Assembly: GCA_034678485.1 (NCBI GenBank)
Contig: JAXDBU010000194.1
Coordinates: forward strand, 1 to 64,000
Direction: 5' to 3'
DNA: 64,000 nt
DNA from: PLanc-01 sp034678485
GTDB lineage: Bacteria > Planctomycetota > Phycisphaerae > Sedimentisphaerales > Anaerobacaceae
Both the position numbers and the translations under genes were made by a program. Within the stretch, counting starts at the first letter, position 1; each line of letters starts with the position of its first letter. The notes under the pieces are model-generated. The model searched no databases, was not told where the DNA came from, and saw only the letters and a program-made list of their open reading frames with translations. Shown here in pieces: positions 52,701-61,766 of this stretch.

Positions 52701-55700
52701 GCGATGGCCCTGCACGACCGGGTCTGCGACGCGAACGACCTCAGCGGCGACTTCAAGCTCCAGATTACGCGGGAGATCCTGAACCTTGCCTTCATCGACG
52801 GGCAGAGCGGCGAGACCCGGTCGCTGCTCGAAGAGGCTTCCGCCCACACTTCCGATCCCGGGGTGGGCGCCGCGCTGGTGAAGATGCACCTGCTCAACGG
52901 CGACCGCGATTTGGGCCGGGCCGAGCTCGAGCGTCTGATCGGCGCCAATACCCGACCGGGCGACCTGCTGTTCCTGGCCCAGCAGGCCGAGCAGATGGCC
53001 TTCTACGACCTGGCCATCCGGGCGGCAGGCGAGGTGGTGGCACACCATCCGGATTACGCCTATGAAGCGGGTCTGTTCCGCGTGCGTCTGACGATCCGGC
53101 GAGGGCAGCCGGAGGAGGCCGCGGCCCTGCTGCACGACATCACCGACCAGTTGCCCCTGAACGACAAACAGCTCTTCGAGGTCGCCCAGGTCTACGAGCA
53201 GTTGGCGCACTATTCGGAGGCCATGACCCTGTATCAGGGTTTGTATCAACGCACGGAAGCACAGGATGTGCTGATGCGGGTCGCCTGGCTCCACGAGAAG
53301 AAGCAGGACCTGTCTGTAGCCTACGAGACCTGGCACACGCTGTGGACCCAAAGCGACCAGGAGCATCTGCTGTACCAGATTCAACCCCGCCTGCTGGACC
53401 TGGCGGCGCGCACCGGTCAACTGGCGAATCTCGCTGTGGAATTGGAGGAGACTCTGGAGACGGACGGTCCAAGTCCCAAGGCCCTCGGGCTGCTGATCGA
53501 TCTGTACGTGTCCGTGGGCGACTCGATCTCCGCTGTGGAGCTGGCCAAGCAGTATTATGGTCGGGACACGGTGGAATCCCTGAACCAGCAGCAACGGATC
53601 TATCTGCGATGCCACGAATACGGCCGTTGTCACCGGGTTCTGAGACGTCTTCTGGAGGTCGATCCGGAGAACACGCAGAGCTACTTGCAGCAACTGGCGG
53701 TCATCGCCCTGGAGCGAGGCAACGAGCGCGACGCGCTGGCCGCGGCGCAGGCCATCGCTGCGGCTCAAGGCTCGCACCTGGTGGACGCCGAGTACGCCGC
53801 GGGCGTTCTGGCGATGATGGGCCGCACGGCGGAGGCCGCACAGACCTATTATAAGATGGTGCAAGACGAGCCCAACAACGCGGAGCTCTGGCTGCTCTGG
53901 GCCAATACGGCCCAGGAGGCCGGGCAAGGCGACGAGGCAATCCGACGACTGATCCAACTGCTCGATGAGACTGCGTCCGACGACGTCTTCACCGTCGCGG
54001 TGGACGGCCTGTTGAACCTCGACGCCGACCGGGAAACGCTCAAGACCGCGCTGGCGAGCATCCTGCTTCGTCTGGCCGACGATCCGCGGAAGATCTACTT
54101 CTACCGTCTGGCGGTGGACGTGCTGGAGGACCTGACGGTGGCGCAGCCGACGCCGCAGGATCTGCTGCTGCTGGCGGCGCCGCACGCGCCGCAGCGTCGT
54201 GCGGCCTTCCTCCGCGAGGCGCAGCAGCTATGCGCGCGGGCCCCGGACGTCGCAGGCCAGTTGGATTTGGGCGTCCTGCTGGTGACGATGGATTATCAAC
54301 TGCCGCCGCAGTTCTACATGGACCTGGGCAAGCAGTTCCTCGAGCAGGGCCGCGAATCCATGGCGCAGGTGCTGTTCCGCCACGACGGGCTGCTCAATGA
54401 CCATCCGCTGCTGGGCGTGGAGGTAGCCGATTACTACGACCGCTACGGCCGGTTCGACAAGGCGGCGACCATGATCCGCGAGTGTCTGTGCGGCGTGCCG
54501 GATGATCTGGCTCTGCTGATGCGTTCCGCTTCGTACGAGGAAGTCACCGGCAACCTGCCGCTGGCGTTCAAACAGTACCGTCGGCTCTATGAGCTGTCGC
54601 TCGGCGCCATGTCGCTCGAATCGGTGCCCGCCGACAAGGGAGACGCCGTGAGCCGTCGCAGGCAGCAGGTCAATGCAGGGGATCGCTACAGTCTCATGGC
54701 CATGCAGGGACTGCTGGTCACGGACAATCCGCAAACCCCGTTGAGAGAACTGTGCGGCCAGTGGGCGGAAAAGATCCTCGCGGCCATCCAGGACAAAGCA
54801 TCCTTATCCGCACTGCTGTATCAACATTGGCGGGATTATGATTCCCTGTGCGCAGCCTGCGGCGAGGTCGAGCAGGCCGACCGGACGGCGGGGCGGATCA
54901 TGGCAGCCTGCCCCCATGCGGACCTGCGCCCCGACTTGGTGCAAAACCGCTGCACGTGGGGTCTCTATCCGAAGGCCTGGACCTGGGCGAAGGATCTGGA
55001 TCGCAAGCGGTGGCCGGAGACTCTGCAATCGTGGACCGACGTCCGGGACCCCAACGGCCCCTCGCGGCCGGCCCAGGTGATCGATGCCCTGATTCCGGCG
55101 TGGGTCCTTGGGCAGGAGCAAGAGACGCAACGTCTGCTGCAACGCCTGGCCGGCAGTTCCCGGCCCGATGTGAGTTCGGTCGAACAAACGGAGATCGACC
55201 AGAGTTCCCTGCTCATCGCCCACATTCTCGGCGACCCCGACCGCCTCCGGCGCCTTATCACCCGGCGGATTCAGGAAGATGCGTCGCGCCCCGCCGGCGG
55301 ACGAGGCTCGCGCGTCGAGGCATTGGCTCGGACCGCTTGGGCCGTGCTGTCGCCGACGGACCGACGCTGGCTGGTCCGAGAGCTGAAAACCGCTCTCGGC
55401 AGTCAACCCGAGCTGGCGCACCTGCTCGAGATCGCCGGGATATACAGCGGCGAGCAGCAATACTACCGCCGGGAAAGAGTCAATGCGACGTATCTGGCCG
55501 AGGTGTTGCGATACACCGAGCCCCAGCAGCGTTGGACCGTTCTGGCTGACGCTGTGGAGGCCCAGCCCGGCCCCCAGCGGAAACTGTACCTCTGGAGCAT
55601 GCTGGAGGAGATGGACTTCGAGTGGACCCAGGCACAGACGGAGTCCTTCATCAAGCTGTTCGAGTCGCAGCCTCCGGCCCAATGGCGCGCCCGGATCATG

Positions 55701-57632
55701 AAGGTTCCGCCGGACAGCCCCACACCCTCTCTCTGGCTGGCCCTCGCGGAGAATCTGCTGAAGGACCTGCCCGACAATCCGACGGTCAACGCCCTGACTT
55801 GCCTAGCTCGCATGGGCGCAGGCCGGACGGATCAGGCCGCGGTCCTGGTCAGTGCCGTGATCGATCCCTGGCTGGAAAATGACGAACTCGCCCATACGGA
55901 CACCAGAATGCTTCAGAAGGTGCTCCAGGCCCTGCCCTCGGAGACCTTGGACGCCCTGCTGGACGATGTCCACACGGTGCAGGAGGTCATGGGATCAACC
56001 GCCCAGGGGCATCTGCTCGAGGCCATGATCCACGAGCGCCGAGGGCGCCGTGCCATGGCTCGCGCCTCCATGGAGCAGGCGTATACGATGCAGCCGGACA
56101 AGATCGCCCGACAGATCAGGGCACTCTACTGCGATACCGGGCATTACCGCGACCTGGCCGATCTCATGGCCCGGCGCCTGTACGGCACCGGTCAGGGCAA
56201 TTCAGTCCAGTGGATGACGCTCAGCGAGTTGTATCTTCAGTCCGGGCAGCTTGCCGAAGCGCTGCGCGCCACCGGCCAGGACACCATCGAGATCATTCGC
56301 AATCGCAGCTATCTTTTCCTGTATCATGCGGCCGGCGACACGGAGCACCTGCGACAGGCGCTGCGCAAGTTCTATGTGGACTGTCGCACGAAGCAGTTCT
56401 CCGGATTCCTGCGATGGCCCAAGCCGGACTCGCCGGGCGGAATTCTCGGCCTCGAGGCGCCCTCCTGGCCTTCCATCTGCGTCAGTGCCCTGCTGGGTCG
56501 GGAAGAGGGCATGTCCGAGGAGTTGCCCCGCTACTGGCGGGCCTTGCAGCCGGAAGATCGGGACATGGAGAACATGGCCGAGGGTCTGGCGACCGCCTAT
56601 ATCAAGAACGGCCAGGCCAAACAGGTCCTGGCCGACCTGGAGCGTCAGGAGCAGGACGGACTGGCCCAGATCCCGAAGACGCGGGCCCTGCGGCGGCATC
56701 TGATCACCCAAGCCACAACCTCGACGGCGCAGGAACGAATCGATGCGATGGTCCGTCAGACCAAGGCGACGGACTGGACCACCTGGCGTTGGATCGCCCA
56801 TGCCTACACGGCCGCGGGACAATCCGAGAAGGCCCGACGCGCGTTTCAGTGGCTATGTCTGAACGAATGGCTCGCGCGACCCCAGTCCAGCGACTATCTG
56901 AAAACCCTGTCTGCTGACGTGGATGCCTGGTGCTCGTTGGACCCACAGGCAAGGGCTCTGCTGGAATCGGTCCTGGAGCCCAATCCCTTTGTCGCCTTCT
57001 CGCCCTCGGTTGAGGCAATGCGTCTGAACCGGCTCGTGCGCACCTGGCCGCAGCGGGATCTCACCGGCGAGGTCCAGGCTTTGGAATCCCGCTTCAACGG
57101 CCCGTGTCCGCTCGACGCCTCCGGCGCCGCGACTCTGCGCGAGGCGCTGATGACGTACCATCTGTGCCAGAACAACCTGGATCGCTACAGCGTACATCTG
57201 CACGCGATTCTGACGGACCTCGACGAGCTATGCAATCCGGTCCACGTGGTCGATTTCGCACATTTGACTTCGGCTTGCGACGATCCCGAGCGAATCCAGC
57301 GTTTTCTAACCCACAGCGAAGCCCTCATCCGCTGGCTCCTCGATAGCGGCAGACTTCCAAGCTTTGCCGCGGTTCCCCAGTTGGCCCTGTTGGCGGTCGC
57401 CTATGACAAAAACAAAAAAGCCTCGTCAAACGAGGCCGTTTTCAGTACAATGAGAGCGTTGCTGGCCGAGCCGTCGCAGACGGCGCTCTGGCTGGTGGAT
57501 GCCTTGGATCGTTGCGGCAAGCAGTCCGAGGCCGAAGCATTGCTGGAACAATTGTCGCACGACGGACTGACGCCCCGATCAAGGGGCGTGATCCCGCGCG
57601 ATCCAGATCCGTCAAGAAAGGACATGCCATGA
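49752..57632 (+). CDS. Giant VWA-TPR membrane protein (2626 aa)
   Basis: The protein begins MIHLQHPNVLWTLVLVLPIL with two membrane helices, then a first VWA-like part (TTVFLVDLSSSVSDGQLDAA, about residues 70-230), a second region to 400, and a clear VWA domain with a MIDAS motif (VVFILDTSGSMTGARIQLAK, about 405-575). A membrane helix pair lies around 806-850 (ALLVSLVCLLAHVIV, AAVWFVVLLPAASS). About 1770 residues follow, mostly TPR-like helical repeats (QVYEQLAHYSEAMTLYQGLY, LWANTAQEAGQGDEAIRRLI) and probably extracytoplasmic. This is a fusion of BatA/BatB- and TPR-type functions. It overlaps its neighbours by a few bases at both ends. The frame is clean over 7.9 kb. A possible terminator hairpin lies inside it at 57414. 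Confidence 0.85.
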   Translation: MIHLQHPNVLWTLVLVLPILVLSYWRGAAAPGTRKRVLVILSLVGMTAVALALAGPYRVRVPRGDTTVFLVDLSSSVSDGQLDAAAGQVRARIAGLAPQTDWLAIGFAAYPILLPDGLGSLEAGGLTSLRQSRRVGDADFSEDTDLEAALLYARAQIKQQGRIVLLTDGLETRGQAEQAVFGLDSQGIALEIVPLEVQADREVILASLTAPSSVYQGQNASLTIKLESSVDGPVRIEATHVQTGQRRTLIENLNRGVQTQELPLDTRQADVTSYQVVLSSEQDTRSDNNERRLSVPILPKPVVAVLAADEASVATLERWLQDTARVARWTGDETLGQADLLIVADAGPDQLTDEHVARIREQLRRGMGLWVLPGPALIRNAMLSEGNALADLLPVKPLQYGKQSNPNTTVVFILDTSGSMTGARIQLAKEISRMAISHLNGHDKVGIVEFYGARRWAAPIQSAANRLDINRALNRLTAGGGTIILPALEEAHYALLNTSSTTKHIVVISDAGVESADYESVLRKISSDNIAVSTILVGPAAHTGFMADLSQWGRGAFFHAGDRFRLPDLNFKSVQNKSGAPEQQNDAPVTSVFAASMLSGITVGSLATPDSALAVSPRPAAQVLLTLGNGRPLLSLWQYALGQVAFWSVDLLGTDGPVRDDASGQSWADLVANQCRKLYRPRQPDWDLAWRIAHDRVSFTISSGRDVQPEHLQLALRSQGRDAEVLTPIRVDGRHWAAQARDLADGFYQATLSTTAGEALARAAFVIEPTPELSACRTDAALLQRVQAAAGQPALSEPTQRTRDLRVPALLVSLVCLLAHVIVRRLPHGWLRRLAPAAVWFVVLLPAASSRAAQDPNLAYVTSRLNGLSQTGTAHDPILALLCGDMTQVDNLHAVDFAGAMQRGYALYELGRHSDAYDVFREAMPLAQTEEDQKYVLAWFLLTAQKAGRLTEVEQALCSGDSLAPYEIKGLLLAYGLQGDLARAMALHDRVCDANDLSGDFKLQITREILNLAFIDGQSGETRSLLEEASAHTSDPGVGAALVKMHLLNGDRDLGRAELERLIGANTRPGDLLFLAQQAEQMAFYDLAIRAAGEVVAHHPDYAYEAGLFRVRLTIRRGQPEEAAALLHDITDQLPLNDKQLFEVAQVYEQLAHYSEAMTLYQGLYQRTEAQDVLMRVAWLHEKKQDLSVAYETWHTLWTQSDQEHLLYQIQPRLLDLAARTGQLANLAVELEETLETDGPSPKALGLLIDLYVSVGDSISAVELAKQYYGRDTVESLNQQQRIYLRCHEYGRCHRVLRRLLEVDPENTQSYLQQLAVIALERGNERDALAAAQAIAAAQGSHLVDAEYAAGVLAMMGRTAEAAQTYYKMVQDEPNNAELWLLWANTAQEAGQGDEAIRRLIQLLDETASDDVFTVAVDGLLNLDADRETLKTALASILLRLADDPRKIYFYRLAVDVLEDLTVAQPTPQDLLLLAAPHAPQRRAAFLREAQQLCARAPDVAGQLDLGVLLVTMDYQLPPQFYMDLGKQFLEQGRESMAQVLFRHDGLLNDHPLLGVEVADYYDRYGRFDKAATMIRECLCGVPDDLALLMRSASYEEVTGNLPLAFKQYRRLYELSLGAMSLESVPADKGDAVSRRRQQVNAGDRYSLMAMQGLLVTDNPQTPLRELCGQWAEKILAAIQDKASLSALLYQHWRDYDSLCAACGEVEQADRTAGRIMAACPHADLRPDLVQNRCTWGLYPKAWTWAKDLDRKRWPETLQSWTDVRDPNGPSRPAQVIDALIPAWVLGQEQETQRLLQRLAGSSRPDVSSVEQTEIDQSSLLIAHILGDPDRLRRLITRRIQEDASRPAGGRGSRVEALARTAWAVLSPTDRRWLVRELKTALGSQPELAHLLEIAGIYSGEQQYYRRERVNATYLAEVLRYTEPQQRWTVLADAVEAQPGPQRKLYLWSMLEEMDFEWTQAQTESFIKLFESQPPAQWRARIMKVPPDSPTPSLWLALAENLLKDLPDNPTVNALTCLARMGAGRTDQAAVLVSAVIDPWLENDELAHTDTRMLQKVLQALPSETLDALLDDVHTVQEVMGSTAQGHLLEAMIHERRGRRAMARASMEQAYTMQPDKIARQIRALYCDTGHYRDLADLMARRLYGTGQGNSVQWMTLSELYLQSGQLAEALRATGQDTIEIIRNRSYLFLYHAAGDTEHLRQALRKFYVDCRTKQFSGFLRWPKPDSPGGILGLEAPSWPSICVSALLGREEGMSEELPRYWRALQPEDRDMENMAEGLATAYIKNGQAKQVLADLERQEQDGLAQIPKTRALRRHLITQATTSTAQERIDAMVRQTKATDWTTWRWIAHAYTAAGQSEKARRAFQWLCLNEWLARPQSSDYLKTLSADVDAWCSLDPQARALLESVLEPNPFVAFSPSVEAMRLNRLVRTWPQRDLTGEVQALESRFNGPCPLDASGAATLREALMTYHLCQNNLDRYSVHLHAILTDLDELCNPVHVVDFAHLTSACDDPERIQRFLTHSEALIRWLLDSGRLPSFAAVPQLALLAVAYDKNKKASSNEAVFSTMRALLAEPSQTALWLVDALDRCGKQSEAEALLEQLSHDGLTPRSRGVIPRDPDPSRKDMP
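57414..57441 (+). terminator. Terminator-like hairpin inside the giant gene
   Basis: GCCTCGT / ACGAGGC, a 7-bp stem with a 3-base loop, lies between an A-run (AACAAAAAA) and CGTTTT. It would terminate in either direction only weakly. It lies inside the frame, about 200 bases before the stop, in codons for DKNKKASSNEAVF. It may reduce expression of the genes downstream. Confidence 0.35.
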
Positions 57633-58504
57633 GAACACTGGTGCTCGTTGCCTTGACAATCGGTGTGGGGATCGGCTTGGCCCAGGCGGCGGACGTCCCT
57701 GCGGAGAACCCCAACGATCCAAACGCGCTGGCCTTGGAACAGAAGGTCAGGCAGTATATCGAGACAGATCAGGACTACCAGGCCGCAGTAACCGCCTATG
57801 CCCAGGCGGCCCGCGCCAATCCGACGGTCCAGTACTACCGGGACCAGTTCGCCATGCTCCGCAGCGTCTCCAAGATGCAGGCGGCCCTGCCCAAGGAATC
57901 ACTGCCGGAGAAGTGGAGGGCCTACGCGGAAGCCGTGCGGGCCTACCACTACAGCAAGGGCTATTACCAGGCCGCCCTGAAAGTGGACCAGGCGGCCCAG
58001 GTAAAGTTCAACGAACCATCCTTCGCCATCCGCAAGATCGAGACACTCCTGCTCGTCGGGCAGGATGCACAAGCCCAGTCGGCGGTTCAGGCTTTAGCCC
58101 AGGCATCCGCGGACGCGGTGCCGACCCGATGGCAGACTCTCCGACCGGTCGTCCTGGCTCATACAGGCCAGGCAGATCAGGCGCTGGCCGCAGTAGCGGA
58201 TCTCAAGATCGACGCCAAGACAAACCCGGCGAGCCTCTTCGACCTGGCTCGCGTCTACAAGGCGGCCAAGAAGGTGGAGGAGGCCCTCGACTGTTTGCGC
58301 TTGTTCCTCGAGCATACCGTCCCCACCGAAATGGCCACGAGCAAGAACATGATCTCCCTGTGCGCGGACTTCCGCGACCTTCAGGACCAGGAGGCATTCA
58401 AAACCGTGTTGGCCACGCAGAGCAAGGTCGCCCAGTCCGACTGCTCCGGCGGCTCCAGTTGCAGCACCTGTGCGCTCAAGGGCAAATGCTCGTCGAGCAA
58501 ATGA
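57629..58504 (+). CDS. Secreted TPR-type protein with cysteine-rich tail
   Basis: The 291-residue protein has a signal peptide (MRTLVLVALTIGVGIGLAQA) and helical repeats (AAVTAYAQAARANPTVQYYR; FDLARVYKAAKKVEEALDCL). The last 22 residues hold CSGGSSCSTCALKGKC, four cysteines of a C-x5-C-x2-C-x5-C arrangement. The Cys pattern can bind a metal or cluster. The gene directly precedes an iron-sulfur membrane protein, which suggests a redox or metal-assembly role. ATG at 57629, with AAAGGA about 7 bases upstream, overlapping the giant gene's stop. Confidence 0.78.
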   Translation: MRTLVLVALTIGVGIGLAQAADVPAENPNDPNALALEQKVRQYIETDQDYQAAVTAYAQAARANPTVQYYRDQFAMLRSVSKMQAALPKESLPEKWRAYAEAVRAYHYSKGYYQAALKVDQAAQVKFNEPSFAIRKIETLLLVGQDAQAQSAVQALAQASADAVPTRWQTLRPVVLAHTGQADQALAAVADLKIDAKTNPASLFDLARVYKAAKKVEEALDCLRLFLEHTVPTEMATSKNMISLCADFRDLQDQEAFKTVLATQSKVAQSDCSGGSSCSTCALKGKCSSSK

Positions 58505-58527
58505 TCTCGCCCGCCTCAGGATGGTGA

Positions 58528-59712
58528 GTGGCCAACGTGAGAACGACACGACATATCCTCCAGGGCCTGTTCCTCGCTCTGATCCTGATGGGTGTCTTCG
58601 TCTTCAAGAAGAACCTGGAGGTGTGGTGCCCCTTCGGCGGCGTCGAGTGCCTGTCCCTGTACATTCACGACGGCAAGATGCTCTGTGCCCTCGGCGCCTC
58701 CAACTTCTTCATCCTCGCGGCCATTCTGCTGCTGACCCTGGTATTCAAGCGGGTCTTCTGCGGATACATCTGTCCGCTGGGGACTTTGGCTGAGGGGATG
58801 CGATATCTCGCGAAGAAGTGCGGCATCAAGCCCGTCGAACTGCCGGTCGCTGTAGATCGCGTGCTGTCTGTGCTCAAATACGTGATCCTCGCGGGCCTGC
58901 TCTGGGGCACGTTCAAGGCAACAGAGCTGATCTTCCGTCATGGGGACCCCTGCTTCGCCATGATCGGTTCAGGCACGAATGAAGAAGTGCCCTGGACCGC
59001 ATTCGTCGTTCTGGGAGCCCTCGTCGTCGCGTCCCTGTTCGTATCCATGCCGTTCTGCCGCTGGTTCTGCCCTCTGGCGGCGGTTCTGAACGTGGTCTCC
59101 CGCGCGGGTCTGACCCGCATTCACCGTGACACGACCACCTGTATTGACTGCGGACGTTGCTCCCGCGCCTGTCCGATGCACATCGAGGTGGCCAAACGCC
59201 CGAGCATAACGGAAGCTCGATGCCTCGCTTGTGGAGAATGCCTGCTGGCCTGCCCGGTCAGCCAAACCCTGACTTGGCGTTTCCTGGGCCGTCATCCGAT
59301 CAAGCACCCCGCCCGTTGGATCGCAGTGGCCATTGTCCTGTGCCTCGCGGGGGCGGTGACGGCCGGTCGGATCGTCCCGCTGCCCACGTTCATCAACGCA
59401 CGAGACGTAGAACGTCCTCCTGTCGTCGCGGAGCATCGTCTGAGGGTCGAGGGCGTCGCGTGCAGCGGTTCCGCGAGACAGTTGGTTTTCTTCCTGGATC
59501 GCGATGACGAGTATGCCGTACCCGGCTATCTCAAGGTCCTTACGTCGCCCGGCCCCGGCTACGTGGAGGTCCGTCTGCAATACGATCCCAGTCAAACCGA
59601 CCCGAATGCCCTTGTGGACGCCCTCGTCGAGCCCTACTACCACGCCGCCGAGAGCCGCTGGCGTCCCTCCCCGTTCCGAGTCGAAGGGTACGATCCGTTG
59701 ACGCGATTCTGA
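58528..59712 (+). CDS. NapH/CcoG-like iron-sulfur membrane protein with C-terminal HMA-like domain
   Basis: The 394-residue protein has four or more membrane helices and two cluster motifs: CGYICPLGTL (NapH-type) and CIDCGRCSRACPMHIEVAK with CLACGECLLACPVSQTL (two 4Fe-4S clusters). The first part includes CRWFCPLAAVLN. After a last helix the C-terminal 110 residues (LRVEGVACSGSARQLVFFL and LQYDPSQTDPNALVDALV) resemble a heavy-metal-associated fold with one remaining cysteine. It likely passes electrons across the membrane. GTG start at 58528 after GGTGAG. It lies 23 bases after the Cys-tailed protein gene. Confidence 0.85.
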   Translation: MANVRTTRHILQGLFLALILMGVFVFKKNLEVWCPFGGVECLSLYIHDGKMLCALGASNFFILAAILLLTLVFKRVFCGYICPLGTLAEGMRYLAKKCGIKPVELPVAVDRVLSVLKYVILAGLLWGTFKATELIFRHGDPCFAMIGSGTNEEVPWTAFVVLGALVVASLFVSMPFCRWFCPLAAVLNVVSRAGLTRIHRDTTTCIDCGRCSRACPMHIEVAKRPSITEARCLACGECLLACPVSQTLTWRFLGRHPIKHPARWIAVAIVLCLAGAVTAGRIVPLPTFINARDVERPPVVAEHRLRVEGVACSGSARQLVFFLDRDDEYAVPGYLKVLTSPGPGYVEVRLQYDPSQTDPNALVDALVEPYYHAAESRWRPSPFRVEGYDPLTRF

Positions 59713-59768
59713 CCCACCGATCGTGCGACACCGCCGGCTTTTGCGTATCTGCGGCGTGCCGAAACGCG

Positions 59769-59805
59769 ACAGGCGACCGCGGGTCTTTCACCCACTGTCG
59801 CCTGT
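59769..59805. terminator. Hairpin between convergent genes
   Basis: ACAGGCGAC (59769-59777) pairs with GTCGCCTGT (59797-59805), with an inner GGGT...ACCC stem. It lies between the stops of the iron-sulfur gene and dnaK, and could terminate both transcripts. The T-run is weak. Confidence 0.5.
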
Positions 59806-59831
59806 GTCGCGGTTATCGATAACGACGCCGG

Positions 59832-61766
59832 TCACTTGGCTTCGAACTCGGCGTCGATGACGTCGCCGCCGTCGCCCTTGCGTTTGACGTCGGCTTCCCC
59901 GGGGCCGGGAGCGCCCTGCGGCTGGGCCTGAGCCTGCCCTGCGGAGGCCGCCTGTTTCTTGGCCGCCTCTTCGTACAGGGCCTTGCCCAGCTCCTGGCTC
60001 GTCTCCTGGAGGTTGTCGATCGCTCTGCGGATCGCGGAACCATCTTCGCCTTTGACCGCTTCCTTCAGGTTGTTGACCGCGCTCTCGATCCTGCCTCGTG
60101 TCTCGCTGGAGACCTTGGCGCCGTGCTCCTTGAGCGTCTTCTCGGTCGAGTAGACCAACTGGTCCGCCTGGTTCTTCAGGTCGATCACCTGCCGGCGTTT
60201 CTTGTCCTCCTCCGCGTGCGCCTCGGCGTCGCGGGTCATCTTCTTGATCTCCTCGTCGGACAACCCGGAGCTGGATTTGATCTCGATAGACTGCTGCTTG
60301 CCGGTACCCAGGTCCTTGGCGGAGACGTGCAAGATGCCGTTGGCGTCGATGTCGAAGGCGACCTCGATCTGCGGCATCCCGCGAGGCGCCGGCGGGATGT
60401 CCGTGAGCTGGAACCGACCCAGCGTGCGGTTGTCCCGGGCGAACTCCCGTTCACCCTGCAGGACATGGATGTCAACCGTCGTCTGGCTGTCCGCCGCGGT
60501 CGAGAAGACCTCCTTCTTGCTGGTCGGGATCGTCGTGTTGCGGTCGATCAGCTTGGTCATGACGCCGCCGAGGGTCTCGACCCCCAGCGACAGCGGAGTC
60601 ACGTCGAGCAGCAGGATGTCCTTGACGCCGGCATCGCCCATGAGCACGGCGCCCTGGATCGCGGCACCCAGCGCGACGACCTCGTCGGGGTTGAGACTCT
60701 TGTTGACTTCCTTGTTGAAGATCTCCTTGGCGATCTGCTGGACCTTCGGGCTTCTCGTGGAGCCGCCGACCATCAGGACCTCCGCGATGTCCTCGGGACG
60801 CAGCTTGGCGTCCTGCAGCGCCCGCAGGCACGGGGTCTTCAGGCGCTCCAAGACCGGATCGCACAGCGACTCGAACTTGCTTCGCGTGATCGAGATCTGC
60901 AGGTGCTTGGGCCCGGAGGCGTCCGCCGTGATGAACGGCAGGTTCACCGTCGTCTCGAGCTGCGAGCTGAGCTCGATCTTGGCCTTCTCCGCGGCCTCCT
61001 TGAGTCGCTGGTGCGCCATCGGGTCGTGACGCAGGTCGATACCCTCGGTCTTCTTGAACTCGTCCGCGAGGTAGTTGATGAGCACCGCGTCGAGGTCGTC
61101 GCCCCCGAGGTGGGTGTCGCCGTTGGTGCTGAGGACCTCGAACACGTTGTCGCCGATGTCGAGGATGGAGATATCGAAGGTGCCGCCGCCGAAGTCGAAG
61201 ACAGCTACCTTTTCGTTCTTCTTCTTTTCCAGGCCGTAGGCCAGCGCCGCCGCGGTCGGCTCGTTGATGATTCGCTCGACCTTCAATCCCGCAATCGTGC
61301 CGGCGTCCTTCGTCGCCTGGCGCTGCGCGTCGTTGAAGTAGGCGGGCACCGTGATGACCGCCCGGTCCACCTTCTCGCCCAAGTAGGTTTCCGCGGTCTT
61401 CTTGAGGTCCTGGAGTATCATCGCGGAGATCTCCGGCGGGGTGTATTCCTTGCCGCGGACGTTCACCTTGACCAAGTCGCCCGATCCGCCGATGACCTTA
61501 TACGGGACGAGCTTCTCCTCCGCGGCCACCTCGCTGTGTCGGCGCCCCATGAATCGCTTGATCGAGAAGATCGTGTTCTCCGGGTTGGTCACCTGCTGGT
61601 GCTTGGCGATCTGGCCCACGAGGATCTCGCCTTTGTCCGTGAAGCCAACGACCGAGGGGGTCAGTCGCCCGCCGGATGCGTTGATCAACACCTTCGGAGC
61701 CGAGCCCTCCATCACGGCCACAACGGACAGCGTTGTTCCCAAGTCTATTCCGATGATCTTGCTCAT
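59832..61766 (-). CDS. dnaK: Chaperone protein DnaK (Hsp70)
   Basis: The 644-residue protein has all Hsp70 landmarks: IGIDLGTTLSVVAVMEG (phosphate 1), VITVPAYFNDAQRQATKDAG, EPTAAALAYGLEKK, VFDFGGGTFDISILDIG, VLMVGGSTRSPKVQ, the substrate-binding domain (LLLDVTPLSLGVETLGGVMT), and a glycine/alanine-rich tail ending in KGDGGDVIDAEFEAK. Length is normal. The ATG at 61766 (MSKIIGIDLGTT) follows an AGGA-type RBS (GAAAGGACATTC). No grpE or dnaJ gene is next to it, and no CIRCE element is visible upstream, so heat control is by other means. Confidence 0.96.
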   Translation of the reverse strand: MSKIIGIDLGTTLSVVAVMEGSAPKVLINASGGRLTPSVVGFTDKGEILVGQIAKHQQVTNPENTIFSIKRFMGRRHSEVAAEEKLVPYKVIGGSGDLVKVNVRGKEYTPPEISAMILQDLKKTAETYLGEKVDRAVITVPAYFNDAQRQATKDAGTIAGLKVERIINEPTAAALAYGLEKKKNEKVAVFDFGGGTFDISILDIGDNVFEVLSTNGDTHLGGDDLDAVLINYLADEFKKTEGIDLRHDPMAHQRLKEAAEKAKIELSSQLETTVNLPFITADASGPKHLQISITRSKFESLCDPVLERLKTPCLRALQDAKLRPEDIAEVLMVGGSTRSPKVQQIAKEIFNKEVNKSLNPDEVVALGAAIQGAVLMGDAGVKDILLLDVTPLSLGVETLGGVMTKLIDRNTTIPTSKKEVFSTAADSQTTVDIHVLQGEREFARDNRTLGRFQLTDIPPAPRGMPQIEVAFDIDANGILHVSAKDLGTGKQQSIEIKSSSGLSDEEIKKMTRDAEAHAEEDKKRRQVIDLKNQADQLVYSTEKTLKEHGAKVSSETRGRIESAVNNLKEAVKGEDGSAIRRAIDNLQETSQELGKALYEEAAKKQAASAGQAQAQPQGAPGPGEADVKRKGDGGDVIDAEFEAK

